From the NCBI GenBank assembly GCA_021613535.1, contig CP075492.1, positions 11,904,001 to 11,968,000 on the forward strand: 64,000 nt of DNA, in the 5' to 3' direction. Source of the stretch: Adineta vaga (taxonomy: Eukaryota; Rotifera). This document shows positions 24,928 through 34,592 of the stretch, piece by piece. Within the stretch, counting starts at the first letter, position 1. The number at the start of each line of letters is the position of its first letter. Made by a program: the position numbers and the translations under genes. Under the pieces are notes generated by a model. It was not told where the DNA came from and did not search any database. It worked only from the letters and a program-made list of their open reading frames with translations.

Positions 24928-26477
24928 TGTCTTCTTAGGGTTGATGAATTTCTTCAATGGAATCCAAAGGATTTTAATGGTATCCATCGTCTTAATCTTC
25001 CATCAAAACTTATTTGGTTACCCGATATAGTTCTCTACAATGTATAAGAATCATACATTTTCAAAAATTGATAGCAGATTTTTTCGTTGATTTTTAGAAT
25101 GCTGATGAATTTTCCAATAGTAATACAATGCAAGCTAATGCTATGATTCTTCATAATGGAACTGTCTTTTGGCCAATTCCAACTCGATTAAAAAGTACTT
25201 GTCAAGTTGATGTCAGTTATTTTCCATATGATGAACAAGAATGTAAATTAAAATTTGGTAGTTGGACTTATAATGGTTATCAAGTATCAGTTGAACAACG
25301 TGATGGTGCCATTGAATTATCAAGTTATGTTCCAAATGGTGAATGGGATTTATTAGATACATCATATCAAGTGAATATTATTCGATATCCATGTTGTCCA
25401 GAACCATTTCCTGACATAACATTTTATGTTCGTATACGACGACGAATTTTATACTATTTATATTCGGTTGTTTTTCCGTGTGTTATGTTATCAATTTTAA
25501 CTCTTCTCGTCTTTTGTTTACCACCTGAATCCGGTGAAAAAATTGCACTTGGTATTACTGTTTTACTTGCCTTTAGTGTCTTTATGTTAGCAATTGCAGA
25601 AAGTATGCCGGAAACAAGTGAATACATTCCATTAATTAGTAAGAAATTAATTTGTCGAAATATTTTAGTATAAAATTTTCTTTATATCTTATTTCAAGGC
25701 TTATATTTGACTGCAGTTATGGCTATGACGAGTGTTTCAGTTATGATGACTGTATTTGTACTTAATCTTCATTATCGTGGTCCAAAGAAAAATGAAATAC
25801 CATTTTGGCTTCAACAGATGTTAAGTTTATCCATCGCAAATGTAGTTCAATCATTTCGACGAAAGAAAAAATTTCAAGTATCACTTAATAATCAAAAAGA
25901 AACAGTGAGTAGTGCTATCAACAATGATATTCATCGACATAGTCATGAACATGAAAATCCTACCAATCGTTCATCTGTCAATGGAATTTTGTTATCATAT
26001 ATGAATATCAATGAATCGAAAGGAAAAACACGAACAATATCTGATGTAAATCGAGTGATGATAGAGAAAAAAGGTTTATTATAGTGTTGTTATTTTCTTT
26101 TTTTTTCTCTTTCAAAGGCACCTACAATGCAAATTGATCATCACGAACAACAATCTAATGAGAAAAAACCGCGTTGTTCATTGCGTTTACCATCCGACGA
26201 AAGTCGTCTAAAAAATCGGTCAAGTTCGATTGCAACTATTCATGATGAAATACAAGATACATTACATAATTTATTACGTAAACAAAAAGAACTTGAACAT
26301 GATCAGAAAGTAACCAATGATTGGAGAGCGGTGGCGACAAAAATTGATAAAATTCTTTTTTATATTTTTCTTCTATTAACACTTATATCCACCGTGGGTC
26401 TTCTTGTCATTGTGCCATTATCACGTACGAATAGTCAACAGAAAACTAAATTATGGCAAGGATCACGACGACCTTAA
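24023..26477 (+). CDS. Nicotinic acetylcholine receptor alpha-type subunit
   Basis: Seven or more exons give a Cys-loop receptor. The signal sequence segment is [16 protein letters not shown]. The ligand domain has [17 protein letters not shown], a Cys-loop of 13 residues between cysteines ([15 protein letters not shown]), the loop B Trp in FGSWTYNGY and the vicinal pair RYPCCPE. That pair marks an alpha subunit able to form the main face of the acetylcholine site. M1 is [21 protein letters not shown]2 is [20 protein letters not shown], where the GEK segment points to cation selectivity. M3 is [20 protein letters not shown], followed by a cytoplasmic loop and M4 [20 protein letters not shown] near the C terminus. 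The first intron (24105-24485) is the longest. An (AT)n run sits in a later intron. The M1-M2 region is closest in look to alpha7/9/10-type subunits. The gene is tail-to-tail with the next one, 64 nt apart. Confidence 0.9.
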
Positions 26478-26541
26478 TAAAACGGAAAATCATCGTTCGA
26501 TGTATTATTGTTTTCTTAATATAAATAAAAGATTATTTTCC

Positions 26542-27379
26542 TTACCATTGTTGTGCATGTTCGACTAACGGTGATTGATAAGAACATTTTGGACATTGAA
26601 CAATATTTCCGTGAGGAATATATACGGAAATATGTTTACAAATTGGACATACTTGTTGAGCACCATTGTACGCTACTAATGATGAAGATAATACATAGGT
26701 TTTTTCATTGACATTCAATCGATTTGATCCCACTAATAATTGAGATTTTCGTGATGAAGTTGGTAAACGTCGACGTACTATGGTCGTTCGAACAGGTGAA
26801 ACAGATCTTGTTGAATCAATACGTTTTGATGTATGATAACGTTTAATAAACAGTACTATATAAAGAATTGAAAGTATTATATAAATAATCGCACAAAGAA
26901 GTTCACATAGAATAAATGCACGCTTAAGAAAATTATATGTCGATGAAGAAAAATAAGTTGATGCTTGTTGAGAACATTGAAATCCCAAACATAAACTAAA
27001 ATCACTTGCAACAATTGCAATTAAAAATCCAATAACTAATAAAACGACAACGATTGATATTGATTGAAGAATTAATGCAATAAATGATTTTGTTCGTGTT
27101 CTTTTCGTACAAACTACAAAGTTCAAATCTATTTTTCAATCGAATTCTAAATCTACTCTTACCATATGCATATGTGGCAAGTGTTGCGGCAATCATAAAT
27201 GGAAATGACCAAAAACCTGAATATACATTTGCTCGAAATAAATCTACAATAGCATTGCCAATTTCCATGCCCAAAGTACCTAGTGTCATGAGTAATTGAC
27301 ATGTGGCTAATAAACCAATTAACCATGGGTGCCAATAATTAGATGATGAGATATCATAAGGTTTTTCTTGTTCATTCAT
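26542..27379 (-). CDS. Four-transmembrane protein with C-terminal zinc ribbon
   Basis: Two exons joined across a 50-nt intron (GTAAGA...TTTGTAG at about 27122-27173) give roughly 260 residues. Four hydrophobic spans are seen: WLIGLLATCQLLMTLGTLGM, SFPFMIAATLATYAYV, SISIVVVLLVIGFLIAIVA and ILCELLCAIIYIILSILYIV. A basic Arg/Ser cytoplasmic stretch follows, then two Cys pairs, CPICKH and CPKCSY, 14 residues apart, as in a zinc ribbon. The layout recalls MARVEL/MS4A-type tetraspans but I do not recognise the family. The start MNEQEKPYDISSSN is the first ATG of the open frame. Confidence 0.65.
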
Positions 27380-28601
27380 TGTATTCTTATTCAGATTTTT
27401 GAAGTAAGAGTTATTTTCATCAATGTCATGATTTCAAGTCATACAAAAAGAAGAAAAAAATGCTTGTCTAATGGTTTTTTTATATATTCTGTACGCAATA
27501 CAGTTCAAGTGTTCTGATGAAAGTTTGTACTTCAGTAGAATGTTTATACTATTTTTATCAAAGAAAAACGCTTTGGTACACTTCGAATGATTATGAAATG
27601 TTCGTAATGATCATAAAAATCTTCTTTCTCTGTTTACGATAGTTAAAATTAACATTTGAAATGATTCAATAAATATAAATGATTATTGAGTACAACAAAA
27701 CAATTGCTTGTGCAAGTTTCGAAAAATTCATTATATATTTCTGCAGAATAAACATTATATTAAGAATATTTTTTTCAAGCAAAAGAAAGAAAAAAAACAC
27801 GGCAATGTGTCAATCCGTTTATGTTGATTATGACATATGATAGTGCATTGATTAGAAAATATAAAATACTTTGTCATGTTTTATAAACAGTATCTAATAT
27901 TATTAGAAAAATCAACACATAATAGGACGATGAAGAATGTGTTTTATACAAAATTTCAATGAATGACATGTTGTCTTGGAAAGTATGAAAATAATCAATC
28001 ATTCTTTGTCGAAAACGAGTTCGATCATTCTTTATTAAATTCGATTAATTCCTTTCCAATGAACAATAACACTATCGTCTGATCGAAATTGAATAAGAGA
28101 TGCATTTTACATCATCCTACTGAGAAATACGAAGAATAGACTATAAAATAAATGCTTATTCTCCGGAAAAAGACTATTTATTCAGTTGAGCTCTTATGTT
28201 TTCTTTTCTAACTAACAAAATAGTTCTATCATGATCTGATTCATACTACACCTCTCTCTCTCTCTATTTTCCTTTTACTCATAATGGATGAATATCATTG
28301 TTGATATCCATAAAACAGTATGTTTTTGATAACACTGTCTCCCTTCTGTACGATCTAGTTAGAATATTATGAAAAAGCGAGATATTTCTCGTTCTTCAAA
28401 TATTTAGATTACATTTAATCATAGAAAAATTAAAAGAACGACGGGAAGCACGTCAGTGAAAAGTATATATATATAGCGTGATCTTTTGTCGGAAAAACAT
28501 CACTCAGTGACATTAATAATTCTATAAAGAGTACTGTTAGTAACTTCAATCCACAACAAACTTATCCATAATTAGAACGGTTATTGAATACAATCGTTAC
28601 T
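27380..28601. other. Divergent intergenic region
   Basis: About 1.2 kb between a minus and a plus gene. It has a (CT)n run at 28252-28265 and, near the CD225 gene, a TATA-like stretch at 28464-28475. No other gene is supported. Confidence 0.5.
28464..28475 (+). promoter_or_regulatory. TATA-box-like element of CD225 gene
   Basis: TATATATATATA about 130 nt upstream of the CD225 ATG, in unique flanking sequence and followed by GCGTG. It could also be a plain AT repeat; function is inferred only from position. Confidence 0.3.
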
Positions 28602-29126
28602 ATGAATACAGATTATACCGTATCAAACCAATCCGACACCAAGAATTCAGATGGAATTCATTCTGATTATCCTAATGTGTCAACATCTGTTACAAATGTA
28701 GCACCACCACTACCACCACCACCACCACCACAATACTCATCAACAGTACCACCATACTTTGTAGCACAACCACCTTATCCGGGTGCATATCAACCATCGA
28801 CTATAATTGTTACACAAGGCCACCCATCTTACCAAGGTGTATTAGTTCCCGGTACTCTTGCAATACCTCAGACAGCTTTTATTCGAGATTACCTGGTCTG
28901 GTCAATAATTAACGTGTTCTTAGGAGGTTTTTTGCTAGGTATTGTAGCAGTCGTATTTTCAATTCTAACCCGAACACGTAAACAAGAAGGTGATTTAGAA
29001 GGTGCTAGAACCATGTCAAAAATTACGCTTGTTGTGAATATCTTGATTACTATTGTGTTTTTTATCATGACAGCATTTTTGATTGTGTACTTTGTTGCTA
29101 TTGCATCAGTTATAAGTTCTGTATAA
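28602..29126 (+). CDS. CD225/dispanin (IFITM-like) two-span membrane protein
   Basis: Single exon, 174 residues. A Ser/Pro-rich cytoplasmic N terminus contains PPLPPPPPP and Tyr-rich PPYPGAYQP motifs. The CD225 domain follows: IRDYLVWSIINVFLGG, GIVAVVFSILTRTRKQEGD and LEGARTMSKI, then a second hydrophobic span (LVVNILITIVFFIMTAFLIV). The family signatures are DYLVWSI and the G-D-x-x-G-A loop. Dispanins sit in plasma or endosomal membranes; vertebrate IFITMs restrict membrane fusion, while most invertebrate members have unknown roles. Start is the ATG at 28602; there is no intron, unusual in this window. Confidence 0.85.
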   Translation: MNTDYTVSNQSDTKNSDGIHSDYPNVSTSVTNVAPPLPPPPPPQYSSTVPPYFVAQPPYPGAYQPSTIIVTQGHPSYQGVLVPGTLAIPQTAFIRDYLVWSIINVFLGGFLLGIVAVVFSILTRTRKQEGDLEGARTMSKITLVVNILITIVFFIMTAFLIVYFVAIASVISSV

Positions 29127-29246
29127 GAAAACTACAATCATGATATTTACACACAAATAAAATAGATATCTCATATACGAATCTATCTACTTGGTAATGA
29201 TGAAATGCGCCAAAAACAAGATGACATACTGATATTATCAATCAGA

Positions 29247-30337
29247 ATGATAGGAGAAGAACAAACGATTGAAGTATAATATTATTCTATTCATCTAACG
29301 AATATACATTATTTCATGATAGATTGTACCAAAAAACATTACATTGTATTGGATGTCGGGACAGATAGACTCATGGAAAATTCGCATTGCACTTGAAGAA
29401 AAACAATTGCAAGGCTATAAGAGTATTATGATTATTCAATCTGATAATATTGATAAGAATGATAAGTTTTGGAAGAATAATGAAGATGGCATTGTTAGAA
29501 GTATTGATCACTTCCTCTTTATTATCAATAATTTATTTTAGATACCATCATTGAGAATAGAAACTATTACGTTAAATGGTGTTTTACCAGCTCTTCTATT
29601 TCTTGAAACTTCGATGGCAACATTCTCGTCTGACTCTTCATCAGAAGATAAAGCGCTCATATTCGAGCGAGCATTTGAAGTAACGATATTATCTTTTTCT
29701 TTTCAGACATTTCAATCTCTTTCAAATTTTATTTGATTATCCAGAGTTTAACTTTTCAACGCATTTGTTCCGAAGATTTAATCACTAATATTTTCTCTCT
29801 GAATGATTTTAATACGTCATTTTTTGAGATAGATCAACGCAATAAACATGAAAAGGCTCTATATGATGAATTAATTCGTTGGAATGAATATCTTGCACAA
29901 GTAAATACAAAGCAATTGACTTTCTTTTAAAATATCATTGATAATTCATTTCAATTAGGATTCTCACGATAGTATTGCTCATTCATCATTCAATTTAGCT
30001 GATATGTTATTCTTTCCTGAATTGGCATTAGGTATACGCTTTGGTTTACCAATTCATGACTTCTCTCACCTTCGTAATTAAGCAAAAACGAACTTGGCGT
30101 ATGTGTGTATACAATTTCTGTATAGAGAATTATTATGAAATACATTCAAAACGACAATCCATTTATAAAACATGGCCTTATCATTGGCTTCATACTACAC
30201 TTACATATGATTGGTTAGCGAATATTAGTCGATTTAATCAAAAATCATTAGAAGATACTTCCATTATTCAGGACACAAGTGACAAAATAAACTCTTTTGT
30301 TGAATCATCTGAAGAAACAAAAAGTGTCGATGATTGA
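29247..30337 (+). CDS. Glutathione S-transferase-like protein
   Basis: Rebuilt from about six exons. Exon 1 (29247-29273) encodes MIGEEQTIE and joins to IVPKNITLYWMSGQIDSWKI. The N-terminal thioredoxin-like fold goes on as RIALEEKQLQGY and, after an intron, IPSLRIETITLNGVLPALLF, with the Pro-Ser that contacts glutathione. The alpha-helical C domain contains EKALYDELIRWNEYLAQ, SFNLADMLFFPELALGIRFG and, across an intron starting in the His-Leu segment, NYYEIHSKRQSIYKTWP and YHWL. That ending is typical of GSTs. A Ser/Asp-rich tail follows. Such enzymes conjugate or isomerise small electrophiles in the cytosol. The donor in exon 2 (GTTAGA) is weak, so that join is the least sure point. The catalytic residue would be Ser near the SGQIDSW turn; class unclear. 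Confidence 0.7.
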
Positions 30338-30713
30338 ATCTATGTTTATACATAAATATGTCCTATATAATCTCGATTATCGTTCATAGATGAGTAGGAT
30401 GAAAACGAGAACGTCAAGGATTACGTGTACACATGTTTACATTGATCCTTCTCTATGCGTATTATGTTTTTTCTTCATTGATCGAAAGATTTCATATTGA
30501 AACAGCTTGGTCAACAAATCTTTACATGTATGCAAACAATTAGTTTCCGCCTTCACAATCGGCGTCGATCGACTCAAATGACTTTCGACACGAATCAATT
30601 AGGAGAGAGAGAAAGAGAAATTGAACGATTATAATCATTACATAGATTTGAAAGGGAGAGTTTATATAACAATGATTGAAATCAGTTGAGAAAAGCATCT
30701 TAAGATACCGCCA
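30338..30713. other. Spacer before unknown gene
   Basis: About 375 nt with no coding signal; presumed GST-like 3' end and promoter of the next gene. Confidence 0.4.
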
Positions 30714-33253
30714 ATGACCAAGGGCGGCAGTGGTAAACCGAAAACACTAGGTACGTAAAAGATTAAAACTTGTCTTTCTAGTAAATTTAATTCATTAAAG
30801 GTCGTCTGATCTTTGGCGAGAAGCGAAAACAACATGCTTCCCCAGCACGCCATCGTTCCACAACACGAAATGGTGTTAATACGGGAGATGTACCATCAAC
30901 GAATGGTACTACAACGAATAAAAATGCAATCAATCTACATGATTGGGCGGTATGGCGAATGCAACTAAATGAACATATGGGATTGAGTATAAATGAACAA
31001 CGAACGGATCTAAAACAAATGCGGCAATTTCTACAATCGAATCCATTTTATCAGCAACACAGTCGAGATCCATCGAATGGTCGATACAATGGTGTTCGTT
31101 TACTTTTCTCGATTCCGCATGCTAAATTAAAACCAGAATTTCTAAATGATACTCAGGAATTAATATCTAAAAATAACGAAAACAGTGAAATAGGAGATAC
31201 AATTCTCTATGAACAGAAGAAAATCCGATCAAATAGTGATGATCGAACTACTACAAGTGTCAATTCAATTTCTGCATTACAACCGATGATCCCCGAAAAA
31301 ACGATCGGTCAATTGTTACCGAAGGCATTGCCAGTAAATACAGGTGGTTTTCTACAAACAAATGAACACATGATCGCTATGGATGGTATACGTACACGGT
31401 AAATAGAATAAAGCCGCTTGTTTTTTTTTCTTTTATCAAAGTTTACATTTTAGTCGTACAACTCGAAGTTCATTTGCTGCATCGGATCTAATACATTCAA
31501 CCCTACAAAAAGCAGTTAAAGATGGAAATGTTCTAGAGAAAATTAAAGCATTTGAAATGCAAGCTGCTGCTGCTGCACAAGCAGATTCGATTCCAAAATT
31601 AAATGGAATAAATTATCGTATGCAATCGATTCAATCCGTTGCTCAACGTACTTTGAGTCCAACTACAATACATCCTGTTCAACAGATCATATCTCCTATT
31701 CAAATACAAGAACAATCTCTTTATCCTAATCGAAGTCGTTATGCTCATACAATTCACCAACGTCAAGATAATTCACAAGCATTAATGCGTAGCCATGAAT
31801 CTCGTAAAGGTACACATATTCTTGAACCAGCTTGTGGTGATATTATTCTCAAACGTCGAACACCTTCACAAAAAACTGCCAATGATGAAGAATATTCAGC
31901 AACAGTACTAAGTTCTATGCCATTATCAGCTTCTCAAGGTCATCGTCGACATCAAAATTATTCGCATTATCATAATCAACGTCATCGATCAAGTGTTTCA
32001 CGTTCTCGACATCGACAAGAAATAACTTATGATAAACGTACACCAAGTCGTCATGGAAGTCATTCACGTAAACATCAATCCAAACAAAAAGGAACGATCA
32101 CACCATCTGCTAAATCCTCATCGACACGTCGTCGTTGGCTTAAAGGCCGTAAAGAAACACCTGTTGAACCTCCTTCAACTCAAGGTACTAATCAAGACAT
32201 CGCAAATAATTCATCAAATAAAACAAAAAAGAAAACTATTGAACAAACTAAATCTGATGTGAAAAAAGTAACCAAATCTCTTGGTAAAGAAAAATTGTCA
32301 TCGGATAATAATCGTGTATATGGTGTACCAAATCCAAATTTTACTGAACAAACAAAAATTGAAGAAGAACATGAACGAGATCGGATCGATAAGATCAATA
32401 GTTTTATACCAATAAAAGAGGATGATATCAATCAAAGTCAAGTATGTGAGACAGTCATTGAACAGCAACAACTAAATCAAAAACAGCATCAACAAAAATT
32501 ATCTAGTACGGATGAAGACATTTTAGACAAAGGCAATGAACATCCTCAGTTTGTTTCTTGTGACTTTCATTTCTTTTCGAAATCTCTTTTTCTTGTATTC
32601 ATAGACTTTCACGTTCAAATGATAATCATATTCATCATTCTGAACATGATGACGATGATAAAAAGGCTGATCAAAGTGATGATGAAGTTTTTATTGAAGA
32701 TAAACCTAGTAAAACAACATCGAAGGTTACACGTCATCAATCAGTTATCACTCTTCCAAAAAATGAATCGCGTCGTTTTCAACAACAGCGATCAATTAAT
32801 GTTCTTCGTCGTCATGCCAGTCAATGTTCAGCAGATGAAATAGCTTCACTCAATTCGAATGCACTCAAGAAACAACAATCACCTATAACATTAATTACTC
32901 GTAAAAATCATATTAATCGAGATGAACCAATGTTATATGAAACACCTCATTCCGAACAAACTCAACCATCTGTATGTAATACTTATACAATGAAGAAAAA
33001 ACGTCCATCTCATACAAATAATACTGCAGGTTGTAGTAATAATAATGGACAAAAAAATACTAATCAACAAATGAGTAAACAAATTCTTCATGCAATTATG
33101 AATTCAATGAATAACAATCAAGAACCATTGTCAATGACACCACCACCACCTCCGATTCCAGCATCACCAATATCTGTCAATGATGATTTTTTCGAGAATG
33201 GACCTCTTACAAACCCTGAAGAAACTATTGCCAATATGACAGTTTCCTCTTAA
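30714..33253 (+). CDS. Long polar low-complexity protein of unknown function
   Basis: Four exons give about 780 residues, starting MTKGGSGKPKTLGRLIFGEK (ATG at 30714; a 53-nt intron follows the CTA-G). The only folded-looking part is near residues 60-130: LHDWAVWRMQLNEHMGLSIN, DLKQMRQFLQSNPFY and GVRLLFSIPHAKLKPEF. After a 50-nt intron near 31400 comes an Ala run (QAAAAAQAD) and a long His/Arg/Ser/Lys-rich middle with HRRHQNYSHYHNQRHR and SVSRSRHR. After the last intron (about 32537-32597) follow an acidic His/Asp patch and a Pro-rich end, MTPPPPPIPASP. There is no signal peptide, membrane span or known domain. It is presumably cytoplasmic or nuclear and RNA- or cytoskeleton-associated, but that is a guess. 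AATAAA lies near 33297. Confidence 0.6.
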
Positions 33254-33547
33254 AGATTAAAAACAAACAAACAAGCAAACATTTTTTTCTTGTAAAAATA
33301 AATATATTCATTATAATTTTATGTTGAATAATAATGTGTTCAGAACTACATCAGAAAATTCTTGAAAGACGAACATACAAGCGACAATCATGATGATGTC
33401 GCACTCTGATAAGTTCTATAGATCAATCTATTTGACCAATGATAAGCTATCCGTCAATATGTTGGATTCCTTTTTCCTTATTTCATATTGTAGTAAAATG
33501 TAATTCAGTTAATCGATATTTTAGTTCTAGTTTAATTTCATTTCTAG

Positions 33548-34036
33548 ATGACAACAAATAGTTTAATTCAACGTAAAGTTCGTGAATATGAAACATTTCT
33601 TAATGATCGTCTTCGTGCTGATTTACAGCGAGCATGGAATGAACGCGATCGTCTCTTTTCTGATATAGCTGAATATGAACGTTTACGTGTTACATTGAAT
33701 ACTCTTGATGAGCTATATAAAAATCGAAAAGAACCAGATATTGATGATCCATTACAAACACAAATGGATCTTGGTTGTTCATTTTTTGTTCAAGCTGAAT
33801 GTCCAGTAAATAATCGCATATTTATTTCGATTGGTTTCGGTCTTTTTTGTGAATTAACCTATGATGAAGGAAGAACTTATATTGACAAAAAAATACCATA
33901 TTTACGTGAACAAGAAGTTGAATTATCGAATAAAATTGCACATATTAAGGCAAATATCAAATTGGTATTGGAAGCATTAAAAGAAATACAAACGATTGAT
34001 GATAAAAAAGCACAAACAACTGTTTCACCTTTTTGA
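33548..34036 (+). CDS. UXT: UXT, prefoldin-alpha-like protein
   Basis: Single exon, 162 residues, close to the human length of 157. Two coiled-coil helices flank a beta hairpin. Matching blocks include YETFLNDRLRADLQ, QMDLGCSFFVQAECP, RIFISIGFGLFCELTYDEG and a C-terminal IKANIKLVLEALKEIQ. These line up with human UXT's YETFISDVL, VDLGCNFFV, GYGFFLELT and IKAHIHMLLEGLRELQ. UXT is a subunit of the URI/R2TP prefoldin-like complex and also acts in transcription. Its ATG directly follows a pyrimidine-rich 3' splice site (TTTCATTTCTAG), so the mRNA start is made by splicing. AATAAA is about 13 nt after the stop. Confidence 0.9.
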   Translation: MTTNSLIQRKVREYETFLNDRLRADLQRAWNERDRLFSDIAEYERLRVTLNTLDELYKNRKEPDIDDPLQTQMDLGCSFFVQAECPVNNRIFISIGFGLFCELTYDEGRTYIDKKIPYLREQEVELSNKIAHIKANIKLVLEALKEIQTIDDKKAQTTVSPF

Positions 34037-34592
34037 TATGCAACATAAATAAAGATCATTATCTTGTTTATTTCATTTCTCTTATAATATAAAAGATCTG
34101 ATAAATGAAATTTTCGAACGAATCGGAGAATATCTCATAGTTACAGAAAAATGAAATTTAATTCTATTGTAGATCGAATTCAAACTCACTGCATCATCAA
34201 AATAAAGTAAAAACATACAAGATCAGTTTTCTATGAGACATTTGAACTTTTCGAACGATCATTCAACTATATGAGACACAAAACAGATTTCTTCTTTGCC
34301 TTTCAAACATATGATAAAGACGATAACAATTGAAATTGATCGAATACAGAGAATGATTATTAACTAGATTGACGATCATACATGTTCGTCATTTTTTCAT
34401 TGAGTGCACTATGTGCTATACACATACCTTGTTTTAAACCAGTTAGATCACCTAGAAGAATAGAAAAAAAAATCAAATAAAAATCGTTGTCTTTCTTTCT
34501 TTCTTTTTTCCATTGTTTTTTCTTATTCGTCATATTATACAGCAACAACGACAAATCCTATCGATATTTTAAATATGTAATTTTATTTTTAG
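34037..34592. other. Spacer UXT-NDUFAF7
   Basis: 556 nt. Apart from the UXT polyadenylation signal near 34050, the minus strand has a 30-codon open segment at 34451-34360 behind a good acceptor (see findings). A CTTT/TTTC-rich tract lies near 34490. The end of the spacer is the acceptor TTTTATTTTTAG before the NDUFAF7 ATG. Confidence 0.4.
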
